DNA of 53,916 nt from Pseudomonas syringae (GCF_021606685.1 NZ_WKCB01000036.1:1-53916); one strand, 5' to 3'. Counted from the first letter of the stretch, positions 15,453 to 24,061 are shown. The notes: generated by a model not told the origin, from the sequence alone. A program made the numbers and translations.

Positions 15453-16886
15453 TCAGTTGGCAGGTGCAAAGCCCACGATGGCCTTGGTTTCCAGGTATTC
15501 CATCAGCCCGTGTGCCCCCCACTCTCGGCCATTGCCGGACTGTTTGAAGCCACCGAATGGCGCGCCGATATCGGCCGGCGGATAGTTCAGGTGGACTTGG
15601 CCGGCACGCAGGCGGCCGGCCATGTCGCGGGCGTGGTTCAAATCAGCGGATTGCACATAGGCCGCCAAGCCGTAGGGCGTGCCGTTCGCAATTTCAATTG
15701 CTTCTGTTTCGCTGTGATAGGCAATGATCGACAGCACCGGGCCAAAGATTTCTTCTTGGGCGATGGTCATGTGCGGGGTTACGTTGGCGAACACCGTGGG
15801 CTGGACGTAATAGCCCTGTTGCAGGCCCTCGGGACGGCCGACGCCACCGCAGACCAATTCGGCGCCTTCATCGATGCCGCGTTGTACAAGGGTTTGTACG
15901 CGCTCGAACTGAGCCCTGTTGACGAGCGGCCCCAACTGAGTACTTTCATCCTGCGGATCACCGACACGGTACTTAGCGACCTCGACCCGAGCAATTTCTA
16001 CTACGTCGGCCATGCGTTCTGCCGGCACCAGCATGCGGGTCGGGATCGAGCAGGACTGCCCGCTGTTGGTGAAGCACGCGGCGATACCCTTGGAGACTGC
16101 TTGGCTGAAATCAGCATCGCCCAGCAGTATATTGGCCGACTTGCCCCCCAGCTCCTGAGCAACGCGTTTGACCGTGTCGGCAGCGGTTTTCGCCACGCGA
16201 ATGCCAGCCTGGGTAGAGCCGGTGAAAGACACCATGTCGATGTCCGGGTGCGCACTGATAGCGTGGCCCACGTTGGGTCCGTCGCCATTGACCAGGTTGA
16301 AGACCCCCGGCGGTACGCCCGCTTCGTCCAGCACCTCGGCAAACAGCAAGGCTGAGAGCGCAGAGAATTCGCTGGGTTTGAGGACGATCGTGCAGCCGGC
16401 AGCCAGCGCCGGGGCGATCTTCACCACGATCTGGTTGATCGGCCAATTCCACGGAGTGATCAACCCGCATACGCCGATCGCTTCGCGACGTATCTGGGTA
16501 GTGCCATGCTGCTCGGCGAACTCGAAGCTGCGCAGCACACGAATGATTTCTTCGATATGCAGCGAGCCCCGTGCCGCCTGGGCTGCCCGGGAGAAGGCAA
16601 TCGGCGCGCCCATTTCCAGGGTCATCGCCTGGGCAAACTCTTCGTATCGACGCTTATAGATGCTCAATACCCGCTCAAGCAAATCGATGCGCTGCTCCGG
16701 TGTCCAGCGTGAATAGTCCGCGAACGCACGGCGTGCAGCGTTTACTGCGCGCTCCACATCGTCGGCGTTGCCCATGGCCAGTTCGCCGTAGGCTTGCTCG
16801 TCAGCCGGGTTGATCAGGGGAAACGTGGCCTTGCCCATCGGCTCGACCCATTGACCATCGATGTAGAACTTGTCTGTAGGGTACAT
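15453..16886 (-). CDS. NAD(P)-dependent aldehyde dehydrogenase
   Basis: A 477-residue ALDH-superfamily enzyme oxidising an aldehyde or semialdehyde to its acid. The catalytic cysteine is C279 (FTNSGQSCSIP) and the general base E245 (QELGGKSANIL). PWNWPINQ lies at 145-152, FTGST at 221-225, and the C-terminal EEIFGPVLS and PFGGFKQSGNGREWG are intact. ATG 16886 has AGGAG seven bases upstream; the longer frame overlaps the alcohol dehydrogenase stop. The gap to that gene is 14 bp, so the two are surely co-transcribed and act in sequence, alcohol to aldehyde to acid. Confidence 0.94.
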   Translation of the reverse strand: MYPTDKFYIDGQWVEPMGKATFPLINPADEQAYGELAMGNADDVERAVNAARRAFADYSRWTPEQRIDLLERVLSIYKRRYEEFAQAMTLEMGAPIAFSRAAQAARGSLHIEEIIRVLRSFEFAEQHGTTQIRREAIGVCGLITPWNWPINQIVVKIAPALAAGCTIVLKPSEFSALSALLFAEVLDEAGVPPGVFNLVNGDGPNVGHAISAHPDIDMVSFTGSTQAGIRVAKTAADTVKRVAQELGGKSANILLGDADFSQAVSKGIAACFTNSGQSCSIPTRMLVPAERMADVVEIARVEVAKYRVGDPQDESTQLGPLVNRAQFERVQTLVQRGIDEGAELVCGGVGRPEGLQQGYYVQPTVFANVTPHMTIAQEEIFGPVLSIIAYHSETEAIEIANGTPYGLAAYVQSADLNHARDMAGRLRAGQVHLNYPPADIGAPFGGFKQSGNGREWGAHGLMEYLETKAIVGFAPAN

Positions 16887-16900
16887 GGCGACACTCCTGC

Positions 16901-18028
16901 TCAATCGAACGTGATGATCTGGCGAACGGCTTCACCGTCACGCAGGCGATCCATGCCGACGTTGATCTCATCCAGGGTCAATCGGTGCGTCACCAGCTTG
17001 TCGATCGGCAGGCGACCGAGACGGAATAATTCCAGGTAGCGCGGGATGTCACGGCTGGGCACGCTGCTGCCCATGTAGCTCCCGCGCAAGGTGCGCTCGT
17101 CAGCCACCAGGCCGACCATCGGCACCTCGAATGTCGCGTCCGGTCGAGCCAGGCCGGCGGTGACGACCTCGCTGCCGCGCTTGCCGACTTTCCAGGCCGT
17201 TTGCAACGCCGCGGATGCACCCGCGAATTCCAGCGCCACATCCACACCGCCGCCGGTGAGGTCGCGGATGGCTTCGACCAGGTCCGGGTCGGCCGCATTG
17301 AACACATGTTGTGCCCCCAACGATTTGGCCATCGCCAGTTTTTCCGCATTGGTATCGATGGCGATCACTTGGCTTGCACCCGCCGCTAGCGCGCCTAGCT
17401 GCGCCGCCAGGCCTACGCCACCCATGCCGACGATTGCGACGGTCGAGCCCAGTTTGATACTGGCGGTATTGGTCGCTGCGCCAACGCCGGTCAAGACGGC
17501 GCAGCCGAACAGTGCAGCATGTTCCAAGGGAATATCTCGGGCAACGCGCACCAGAGAGCGTGTCGACACGACAGCGTATTCGGCGAATGCGGAGATGCCC
17601 GAGTGATGATTGAGGACTTGTTCTGCGCGCTGCATTCGTCGATCACCGCGCAACAGCGTGCCGGCCGCGCCTGCTACCGCACCCGGGGCGCAAAGGGCAG
17701 GGCGCCCGCCCGAACATTCAACACAATGGCCACAGGAGGCGACGAACACAGTCACGACATGATCACCCACAACCAAGTCGTCGACATAAGGCCCGACCGC
17801 CATGACCACACCCGCAGCTTCATGCCCGATCACCATTGGCAGCGGACGTGGGCGCACGCCTTCGATCACGGACAGATCGGAATGGCAGATGCCCGCTGCG
17901 GCGATCTTGATCAATACCTCACCAGGTCCTGGATCGCCCAGTTCGATGTTGGAGATGCGCAAGGGCTGGCTTTGGGCAAACGGTGCGGGCAAACCCATCT
18001 GGTCCAGCACGGCGGCTCTGATTTGCAT
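16901..18028 (-). CDS. Zinc-dependent alcohol dehydrogenase (class III-like MDR)
   Basis: A 375-residue NAD-dependent, zinc-containing alcohol dehydrogenase. Catalytic-zinc ligands are C48 (GICHSDL) and H69 (GHEAAG) plus a cysteine in FGCAVLTGVG. The structural-zinc cysteines C99, C102, C105 and C113 are all present (CGHCVECSGGRPALC). The coenzyme motif is VGMGGVGLAAQ. I chose ATG 18028 (MQIRAAVL), preceded by GAGGGAACC. It is the first gene of the four-gene operon. Its promoter region, shared with the divergent gntR gene, holds two ATTGTA-N-TACAAT operators. The substrate is probably a primary alcohol or omega-hydroxy acid, inferred from the neighbouring aldehyde dehydrogenase. Confidence 0.93.
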   Translation of the reverse strand: MQIRAAVLDQMGLPAPFAQSQPLRISNIELGDPGPGEVLIKIAAAGICHSDLSVIEGVRPRPLPMVIGHEAAGVVMAVGPYVDDLVVGDHVVTVFVASCGHCVECSGGRPALCAPGAVAGAAGTLLRGDRRMQRAEQVLNHHSGISAFAEYAVVSTRSLVRVARDIPLEHAALFGCAVLTGVGAATNTASIKLGSTVAIVGMGGVGLAAQLGALAAGASQVIAIDTNAEKLAMAKSLGAQHVFNAADPDLVEAIRDLTGGGVDVALEFAGASAALQTAWKVGKRGSEVVTAGLARPDATFEVPMVGLVADERTLRGSYMGSSVPSRDIPRYLELFRLGRLPIDKLVTHRLTLDEINVGMDRLRDGEAVRQIITFD

Positions 18029-18088
18029 GTGAGGTTCCCTCTGAATCAATTGTTTTTGTGGAGTGAGGTTAATCACTCGCTTCGTATC

Positions 18089-18101
18089 ACTGTATTACAA
18101 T
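18089..18101. promoter_or_regulatory. GntR-type operator, ADH operon promoter
   Basis: ACTGTATTACAAT differs at one base from the perfect 13-mer found twice elsewhere. On the minus strand it lies downstream of TTGACC (18114-18109) and covers the spacer/minus 10 zone of the alcohol dehydrogenase promoter (minus 10 candidate AGTGAT, 17-bp spacing), about 61 bp from the ADH start. Confidence 0.7.
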
Positions 18102-18146
18102 CTTACAAGGTCAACAACATGGTTGTTGCGCAGCGGCTATGAAAAA

Positions 18147-18159
18147 ATTGCAATACAAT
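18147..18159. promoter_or_regulatory. GntR-type operator, gntR side of the divergent region
   Basis: ATTGCAATACAAT is one base off the ATTGTA-N-TACAAT palindrome. It lies 58 bp from the ADH-side copy and 63 bp before the gntR start, fitting autoregulation. Confidence 0.65.
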
Positions 18160-18221
18160 AATCCGATCAATCAATCAGATCGTAGGTGCGCCTCGTGTCA
18201 CCAAAGGCCATGGAGACAGGT

Positions 18222-18893
18222 ATGGAAAACGAAGAAATGCCGGTGATGGGTCGGCCGGAAACCTTGCGCGGTCAAGTCGAGACTTTTCTGCGTGAAGCGA
18301 TCATGAATGGTCGCTTCGCGCCAGGTGAGAGGCTTGTAGAGCGTGAACTGTGCGAGCTTTTGCAGGTGAGTCGGCCGCCGTTGCGTGAAGCACTGCGTCG
18401 ACTTGAAGCGGAAAAACTACTGGTGATCGTGCCTCACAAGGGGCCTGTGGTCGCCAGTCTGGACATCCGCGAAGCAAAGGAACTCTATGCGTTGCGCGCC
18501 TTGCTTGAGGGCTTCGCGGTGCATGAGTTTGCGCGCCTGGCGGATGCGGCGCAGATCAAAGCGCTGGAGCGCACCGTGAAGGAGTTGCACGCGCAAGCGA
18601 AGATTCCCAATCGCCGTGCGCTATTGGTCGCCAAGACAAAAATTTACGACGTACTGCTGGGTGGTAGCGGTAACCGCCTGATCAACGAAGTGCTCCAGGG
18701 GCTCCTGTCGCGTATCAACCTGCTGCGCGCTACCTCGTTTTCCCGGCCTGAGCGCTTGGCCGAGAGCCTGGCGGAAATTGACGAAATGGTGTCTCGTATC
18801 AAGGCCCGCGATGCTGAAGGTGCTCGCGAGGCCGCGCAACTGCACATTAAGAATGCCGAAAATGCTGCGCTAGGCATGCTGGAAAGTAACGAT
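18222..18893 (+). CDS. GntR-family transcriptional regulator (FadR/FCD subfamily)
   Basis: A regulator of about 224 residues. The winged helix-turn-helix (LRGQVETFLREAIMNGRFAPGERLVERELCELLQVSRPPLREALRRLEAEKLL) occupies the first 70 residues and an all-helical FCD effector domain follows (ALRALLEGFAVHEFARL... to HIKNAENAALGML), including the metal/ligand-type histidine near the end. ATG 18222 is preferred because GGAGACAGG precedes it; a GTG at 18186 would add 12 residues. The frame's last codon is followed by a TAA at 18894-18896. It is divergent to the ADH operon, and four near-identical palindromes of the form bound by FCD regulators surround it, so it most likely represses the neighbouring catabolic genes until the substrate or product binds. 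Confidence 0.92.
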
Positions 18894-18912
18894 TAATGGC
18901 CTGAATGTATTA

Positions 18913-18941
18913 TTGACAGATTGTATTACAATGCTTAGGGT
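18913..18941 (+). promoter_or_regulatory. Promoter of the beta-HAD/lactonase pair
   Basis: TTGACA (18913-18918), a 17-bp spacer, and TAGGGT (18936-18941) as a weak minus 10. The spacer begins one base before the operator at 18920-18932, so the operator is wholly between the two boxes. The same geometry is seen at 24061-24033. Confidence 0.7.
18920..18932. promoter_or_regulatory. GntR-type operator, perfect copy
   Basis: ATTGTATTACAAT is a perfect 6-1-6 palindrome placed between the minus 35 and minus 10 boxes of the promoter upstream of the hydroxyacid dehydrogenase gene, just after the end of gntR. Confidence 0.8.
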
Positions 18942-19010
18942 GTTCTCACAAAGCAGGCCACGTTACGTGTGCGAAGTGGCCAGAGAATAATTTTACAAGC
19001 GAGATACGAT

Positions 19011-19904
19011 ATGAACGACGTTAACCAAGGCATGCGTCCTACAGTCCTGTTCATCGGCCTGGGGATGATGGGGCGCCCGATGGCAAGTCTCATTGCCAAG
19101 GCCGGTTACCCGTTATTGGTGAGCGACACCAATGATCAGGCCGTCAGCGAGCTGTGTACCCAAGTGGGCGCCCGTCGTCTGGAAAACGCGCAGTCGCTGG
19201 CCAATGTCCGTATCGTCATCACGATGTTGCCCAACTCCCGGATCGTCAATCAGGTGCTGGTAGGCGACTATGGTGTCGCCAAACGCCTGGCGCAGGGCGC
19301 TTGCGTGATCGACATGAGTTCCTCGGAGCCGCTCGAAACCCAAGCGCTGGGCAAACAACTGAATGAGCTGTCGCTGTGTTTCCTTGATGCGCCGGTTTCC
19401 GGTGGCGTGAAACGCGCTATTTCCGGGACCCTGCAAATCATGGTGGGAGGGGATGCCAACGTGCTCCAGCAACACCGCGAGCTGTTGGACGTCATGGGTA
19501 GCTCAACTCATGTTGGCCCAAATGGCGCAGGTCATGCGGTCAAGGCGCTGAACAATTTTGTGTCTGCCACCGGGTTGTTGGCCACCGTTGAGGCGCTGCA
19601 TGTTGGCGAGAAATTCGGCGTAGATCCTGCAGTGATGACCAGCGTTCTCAATAATGCTTCCGGCGGTAACTTCACCACGGCCAACAAGGTCAACCAGTTC
19701 ATGCTGAGCGGCACCTACGCATCGGGCTTCGCGTTGCAACTGATGGTCAAGGACCTGAAAATCGCCGTCACCCTGGCAGAGCAGATGGGACAGCAGATGA
19801 AGCTCGGCCATGAGTGCCTGGCGGTCTGGCAGGAAGCGGCGCAAAGCACCACGCCTCAAACCGATCATACCGAGATGTACCGCATTATCGACGCCCACGG
19901 CTAG
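19011..19904 (+). CDS. Beta-hydroxyacid dehydrogenase family protein (3-hydroxyisobutyrate/gamma-hydroxybutyrate dehydrogenase type)
   Basis: A 297-residue NAD(P)-dependent beta-HAD enzyme. The Rossmann motif GLGMMG is at 16-21, the substrate-binding signature DAPVSGGVKRAISGTLQIMVGG at about 126-147, and the catalytic lysine is K178 in AGHAVKALNNF. Family members interconvert hydroxy acids and semialdehydes (3-hydroxyisobutyrate, tartronate semialdehyde, gamma-hydroxybutyrate/succinic semialdehyde). I chose ATG 19011. The promoter upstream contains a perfect GntR-type operator. A lactonase-like gene follows after a 77-bp gap with a hairpin, suggesting hydroxy acid from lactone opening as the substrate. 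This link is an inference. Confidence 0.91.
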   Translation: MNDVNQGMRPTVLFIGLGMMGRPMASLIAKAGYPLLVSDTNDQAVSELCTQVGARRLENAQSLANVRIVITMLPNSRIVNQVLVGDYGVAKRLAQGACVIDMSSSEPLETQALGKQLNELSLCFLDAPVSGGVKRAISGTLQIMVGGDANVLQQHRELLDVMGSSTHVGPNGAGHAVKALNNFVSATGLLATVEALHVGEKFGVDPAVMTSVLNNASGGNFTTANKVNQFMLSGTYASGFALQLMVKDLKIAVTLAEQMGQQMKLGHECLAVWQEAAQSTTPQTDHTEMYRIIDAHG

Positions 19905-19926
19905 TCGACGATCTGCGCGTAACCTT

Positions 19927-19951
19927 CCGAGGCGTCATCGCTACGCCTCGG
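19927..19951. repeat. Intercistronic hairpin between beta-HAD and MBL genes
   Basis: CCGAGGCGT and ACGCCTCGG form a perfect 9-bp stem with a 7-nt loop, in the short gap between the two co-oriented genes. No U-tract follows, so an RNA processing/stability element or partial attenuator is more likely than a terminator. Confidence 0.55.
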
Positions 19952-19981
19952 CTCCTCGACCAACCCGTGGGTATCCGCACC

Positions 19982-20794
19982 ATGCACATCGCCCCCGCGA
20001 TTGAGCCTTTTGACGTGTTCGCGGTGAAATATGCCGAGCATCGACGCACCGCTTCCTCGAACTTCCTGGGCGGTGACCCGCACGATGGGCCGATGCCCAT
20101 GGATTACTTTGTCTGGGTCGCGACCAACAGCACCGGCACATGGGTGATTGATACCGGTTTCAACCGGGCCACGGCCCGCCAGCGCGGGCGAGACTTTATT
20201 CGTTGCCCGGCTGAATCGTTGCGGATGCTCGGTATTGATGCGGCCGCTGTCGACAATGTGATCATTACCCACCTGCATTACGATCACGTGGGCAACTTCG
20301 ATCTGTTCCCTTCGGCCACTTATCATCTTCAAGACCATGAGATGGCGTTCGCAACCGGGCGGCACATGGCGCACACCTGTGTGCACGAGGCCTATGACGT
20401 CGAGAATGTGGTTGGGATTGTCCGCGAGGTTTACCGCGGGCGTGTGCAGTTCCATGACGGTGACGCCACGTTGACGCCCGGCCTGTCGGTGCACCTGGTG
20501 GGAGGGCATACCATGGGCTTGCAAGTAGTGCGCATTTTTACCCGCCGAGGCTGGGTGGTACTGGCCTCCGACGCCAGCCACTACTACCGCAATTTTATCG
20601 AGGACCGTCCATTCGCGATCGTCTTCAATGTGGACGATATGCGCAGTGGCTGGGCCCGAATCAGATCGTTGGCCGATTCCGAGCATCACATTGTCCCGGG
20701 GCATGATCCCTTGGTGATGAATCGCTATCCACCGCTTGCTGGCGCGTCGGAAGGCTCGATCTGCGTGCTCCATGAGTCCCCCACATATCGGTGA
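19982..20794 (+). CDS. Metallo-beta-lactamase fold hydrolase, AHL-lactonase-like (cytoplasmic)
   Basis: A 270-residue MBL-fold enzyme without a signal peptide. The dinuclear-zinc motif HLHYDHVGN supplies H97, H99, D101 and H102. GGHTMGLQ gives the next histidine, and LASDASHYY the bridging aspartate. This arrangement is that of the N-acyl-homoserine-lactonase/AttM branch, whose members open gamma-lactones. I chose ATG 19982 since earlier codons overlap the preceding gene; the ribosome-binding site is weak. It is probably co-transcribed with the hydroxyacid dehydrogenase under the GntR operator. Possible substrates are a gamma-butyrolactone-type compound or quorum-signal lactones; neither can be fixed from sequence. 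Confidence 0.88.
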   Translation: MHIAPAIEPFDVFAVKYAEHRRTASSNFLGGDPHDGPMPMDYFVWVATNSTGTWVIDTGFNRATARQRGRDFIRCPAESLRMLGIDAAAVDNVIITHLHYDHVGNFDLFPSATYHLQDHEMAFATGRHMAHTCVHEAYDVENVVGIVREVYRGRVQFHDGDATLTPGLSVHLVGGHTMGLQVVRIFTRRGWVVLASDASHYYRNFIEDRPFAIVFNVDDMRSGWARIRSLADSEHHIVPGHDPLVMNRYPPLAGASEGSICVLHESPTYR

Positions 20795-20985
20795 TTCCTG
20801 ACGGTCTTGGCTGTCGGTGTTTGATCAATATTATTTATATGAATCAGTAAATCTTATTGTTTTTATTCCTGCCGGCTGCCCGCTACTGTCCAACCCGCGC
20901 GTAACCAAGTCGCCGCCTGACTCAAGGCCACCTCGTTCTACGCAATCCTCTTATAAAAATGACTCGATAACATTCTGGAGTGCAG

Positions 20986-22932
20986 ATGAACGTCAAACAG
21001 AAATTGACCTGGGCGTTTGTTGTGATCGCCTGCTTGCCTGTCTGCCTGATTGCGACACTGGTGGTCATGGATTTGCGCAATGACGCCCGCGACGATTTTA
21101 TCGAGGGCAGTAGCCGCGAAATACGCCAGGTTGAAACGGCGATGCAGTTGTACTTCGAAAGCATTCGCCAGAACGTCGACTACCTCGCCTCTCAGCCGTT
21201 ATTGCGCAACGCTGACGGCAGCCTGAAAAACTACAGCGGCGCTAACGCTCCCACGATTGCGCAAGGCGTACTGGATAAGCAGATCTTTGATTTTTATGCG
21301 CACTTGGCCAATAGCCATTCGGCGTATTCCAACATTATTTTCGGTAACAGCGCCGGCGGTTTTGTGTCATGGCCCGACAACCCGAACCGGGCCAATTACG
21401 ACCCCCGCGAGCGGCCTTGGTATAAGTCTGCGTTGAGCAGTCCAGGCAAGACCCTGCGTACCGATGCTTACTACTACGCGCCTAAAGATGCGGTGTATGT
21501 CAGCGTTGTGCGCAGCATCGATACCCAACTGGGTAGCAACAGCGGCGTGATCAGCATCGATGTGTCGTTGCAGCAACTCACCGAAATCATCAAACACATC
21601 AAACTCGGCGAGAGTGGTTACCTGATGCTGGTCGAGCGCGACGGCAAGGTGTTGGTTGACCCTCAGCAACCTGCGCACAACTTCAAAACGCTTACAGAGA
21701 TCGGCGGCGGCTATGAACAGATGGCCAACTCCGGGAAAGGCGCGTTTGAAGTTGAGCTCAACGGTGAACGTTATATGGCCAACGTCTGGCCCTCCAGCCA
21801 ATTGGGTTGGAGCTTTGTGGGCCTGATCAAACAACAGGAAGTGATGAGCTCTGCGACCCACTTGGCGTGGGTGATTGCGATCATTGCCGGCGTGCTGGCG
21901 CTGGTCTTTGCCTTGGTGGGAGCGAGCTTCGCAGGCGTGATCGTAAGACCGATCCGCAGCGTCGCCAGCGGCTTGCAAGGCATCGCCGAAGGCGACGGCG
22001 ATCTGACGCAAAGCCTTAACGTGCGCGGCAAAGATGAAACGGCGCAGTTGGCCAACTGGTTCAACCAATTCCTGGCGGCGATCCGCAGCATGATCAGCAG
22101 CATCGGCCAGGCTGCACATAACATTCTGACCACATCCAACGCTGCCACGCAGGTATCCAGCGACATGGCTGAGGTTGCAGGGCGCCAGCGAGAGGCCGTG
22201 GATATGGTCTCCACGGCATTCCATGAAATGGTGGCCACCGCCAACGAGATTGCGCGTGCCTGCAGTCAAGCTGCCGAGTCAGCCGACAGCGGCTGGACAA
22301 AAGCACGCGAGGGTCAGCAGCAGATTGATGCGGCGGTTAGCAGCGTTGACCAACTGAGTCATGAAATCGAGAAGTCCGCCGAGTCAATGCAACAACTGGA
22401 ACGTGACAGCAACGATATCCAGTCGATCCTCGGCACCATTCGCTCAATCGCCGAGCAAACCAACCTGCTGGCACTGAACGCCGCCATCGAGGCTGCCCGC
22501 GCTGGCGAGCAGGGCCGTGGGTTTGCCGTGGTCGCCGATGAGGTCCGGGCGCTGGCCAAACGCACGGCCGACTCCACCGCCGAGATCGACGGCCTGCTGG
22601 GCACCTTGGCCAAGCGCACGGGCCTTGTCACGCACCAGATGCGTGCCAGTCTGGATGTCTCGCAACAGTCGGTTAGCCGAATCGGCGTGGCGCGTACCAG
22701 CTTCGGCCTGATTCGCGATTCTGTGGATGTGATTCGAGACATGAACACTCAAATCGCCACGGCAGCTGAGGAGCAGCATCAAGTCGCCGAAGGCATCAAT
22801 CTGCATATCAGTCAGATCCATGGCGATGCGCAACGTGTCGCAGAGTTGGCTGAATCGGCGCGTTTGAATTCATCGGGCTTGGCCGGGTTGTCTGCGGAGC
22901 TGGACAGCCTGGTCCGGTGTTTCCGTACCTGA
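20986..22932 (+). CDS. Methyl-accepting chemotaxis protein with dCache sensor
   Basis: A 648-residue transmembrane chemoreceptor. A hydrophobic helix (about 10-30) and a periplasmic double-Cache domain (about 40-275; contains [12 protein letters not shown], the typical Cache ligand-pocket block) are followed by a second helix ([20 protein letters not shown]). A HAMP domain ([25 protein letters not shown]) comes next, then the signalling hairpin with [40 protein letters not shown]. The amino-acid-binding Cache motif looks incomplete after the RPWY block, so another ligand is likely. ATG 20986 follows CTGGAGTGCAG. It sits between two lactonase-like genes of the proposed GntR regulon and may sense that pathway's substrate; no GntR-type site was found in its own upstream region. 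Confidence 0.93.
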   Translation: MNVKQKLTWAFVVIACLPVCLIATLVVMDLRNDARDDFIEGSSREIRQVETAMQLYFESIRQNVDYLASQPLLRNADGSLKNYSGANAPTIAQGVLDKQIFDFYAHLANSHSAYSNIIFGNSAGGFVSWPDNPNRANYDPRERPWYKSALSSPGKTLRTDAYYYAPKDAVYVSVVRSIDTQLGSNSGVISIDVSLQQLTEIIKHIKLGESGYLMLVERDGKVLVDPQQPAHNFKTLTEIGGGYEQMANSGKGAFEVELNGERYMANVWPSSQLGWSFVGLIKQQEVMSSATHLAWVIAIIAGVLALVFALVGASFAGVIVRPIRSVASGLQGIAEGDGDLTQSLNVRGKDETAQLANWFNQFLAAIRSMISSIGQAAHNILTTSNAATQVSSDMAEVAGRQREAVDMVSTAFHEMVATANEIARACSQAAESADSGWTKAREGQQQIDAAVSSVDQLSHEIEKSAESMQQLERDSNDIQSILGTIRSIAEQTNLLALNAAIEAARAGEQGRGFAVVADEVRALAKRTADSTAEIDGLLGTLAKRTGLVTHQMRASLDVSQQSVSRIGVARTSFGLIRDSVDVIRDMNTQIATAAEEQHQVAEGINLHISQIHGDAQRVAELAESARLNSSGLAGLSAELDSLVRCFRT

Positions 22933-22946
22933 CGAGCGCCCAAGAT

Positions 22947-22972
22947 GAGGGCCAGTACCTGCATTGGCCCTC
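22947..22972. terminator. Hairpin between convergent MCP and MBL genes
   Basis: GAGGGCCA and TGGCCCTC form a perfect 8-bp stem in the 58-bp gap between convergent genes. No long U-tract; a bidirectional terminator is the likeliest role. Confidence 0.55.
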
Positions 22973-22990
22973 GTTGCCGGGCGTTATTGC

Positions 22991-23902
22991 TTACTCATAC
23001 CAGGCCGGCGATTTCAGCGCATTCCGCACGAACTCAGTGCTATGACCGATCCACAATTGCGAGTGGGTCTGCTTGAGGAAATCTTCCATGGCTTGTCGCG
23101 ATTCAGGTGTGCCGGCGTGCTTTTCCTTGTCCGGCATGCGGTTTTTCGTGCGTTCTTCGGGGTAGTGGTAAAGGTCACCGGAAATCAAGACCCCGCCGAA
23201 TTGCTTGAGCTTCACGTACAGCGATTGATGGCCGGGGGTATGCCCCGGGGTTTGTTTCAAAATGACTGAGCCATCGCCGAAGACATCGTAGTCGCCCTTA
23301 AATAGCTGCTTGGGGTTGTGTTGAAGTGAGGCAAAGGACGCCGCGTTTTCAGGAGTGGCTTGTGCGCTGAACATAAAACCCTGCTCGGCTTTGGAAGTCA
23401 GCCACGTTGCGCTCGGGAATTCGCTGATGTTACCCACGTGATCGAAATGCGAATGTGAAAGCGCGAGGTAGTTGATGTCCGTTGGTGCGACCCCAATGTC
23501 GGCCAACTGGCTGAGCAGTGTCTTGGTGACGATTTGCCCATAGCCATCGATGGCATTTTCATACACCGGTCGTCCGATCAAGCGGTCAGACAGTCCTGTG
23601 TCGAACAACAAAACGCCTTTGGGGTGCACGACCAGGTAGCAGGTGACGGGCATGTTGGTATCGACCACTTCCTCACGTGTGAGGTTGTACGATTCCGGGT
23701 GGTTGTAGATCAGTTGTCCACAATCGAGCACGTAGACGCGCAAGGTTTTTACGATCGGCAGCGGAGCCATCGCAGGCCGATGCTGAGCGGGTGAAGAGGG
23801 GAGTGTTTGGGCATTGACCCACCCTGCGCTGCATAGCGCAGCCGCCATGCACAAGCCCAGCCCAAGTATCTTTTTACCCATTGCAGTGCGCTCATTTTTC
23901 AT
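22991..23902 (-). CDS. Exported MBL-fold hydrolase, AHL-lactonase-like
   Basis: A 303-residue precursor with a Sec signal peptide: basic start, hydrophobic core GLGLCMAAALCSAG and likely cleavage after VNA at residue 31. The mature part is an MBL-fold enzyme with zinc ligands H150, H152, D154 and H155 (HSHFDHVGN), the AHL-lactonase-like loop TPGHTPGHQSLY, the bridging aspartate in ISGDLYHY, and a terminal IGHS histidine. I chose ATG 23902, with AAGAAG upstream. The periplasmic (or exported) location sets it apart from classic cytoplasmic AiiA-type lactonases. The promoter 130 bp upstream carries a perfect GntR-type operator, so it is likely co-regulated with the ADH operon and the second MBL gene. 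Confidence 0.9.
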   Translation of the reverse strand: MKNERTAMGKKILGLGLCMAAALCSAGWVNAQTLPSSPAQHRPAMAPLPIVKTLRVYVLDCGQLIYNHPESYNLTREEVVDTNMPVTCYLVVHPKGVLLFDTGLSDRLIGRPVYENAIDGYGQIVTKTLLSQLADIGVAPTDINYLALSHSHFDHVGNISEFPSATWLTSKAEQGFMFSAQATPENAASFASLQHNPKQLFKGDYDVFGDGSVILKQTPGHTPGHQSLYVKLKQFGGVLISGDLYHYPEERTKNRMPDKEKHAGTPESRQAMEDFLKQTHSQLWIGHSTEFVRNALKSPAWYE

Positions 23903-24032
23903 CACGTTCTTCTTGTTTTATAAGTTGATTGATTTCGCCCTTATTGCGACGTGAGTCGCCGTTGAGGGGGTGAATGGAGCCAATCACCACGTAAAAGCAA
24001 ACGCCACGCGTCGCCAATAAGTGCGCAAAACA

Positions 24033-24061
24033 ATCTAATTAATTGTATTACAATGTGTCAA
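24033..24061 (-). promoter_or_regulatory. Promoter of the exported MBL gene
   Basis: On the minus strand: TTGACA (24061-24056), a 17-bp spacer, and TTAGAT (24038-24033). The operator begins one base after the minus 35 box, exactly as in the promoter at 18913-18941. Confidence 0.72.
24042..24054. promoter_or_regulatory. GntR-type operator, second perfect copy
   Basis: ATTGTATTACAAT is identical over all 13 bases to 18920-18932, about 5.1 kb away, and likewise lies between the minus 35 and minus 10 boxes. It places the exported lactonase-like gene in the same regulon. Confidence 0.8.

Noticed and set aside
20821..20880. Possible FliA (sigma28) promoter before the chemoreceptor (TAAA ... GCCG)
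   Set aside because: The distance between the two elements is too long and the second box reads GCCGGCTG, not GCCGATAA.
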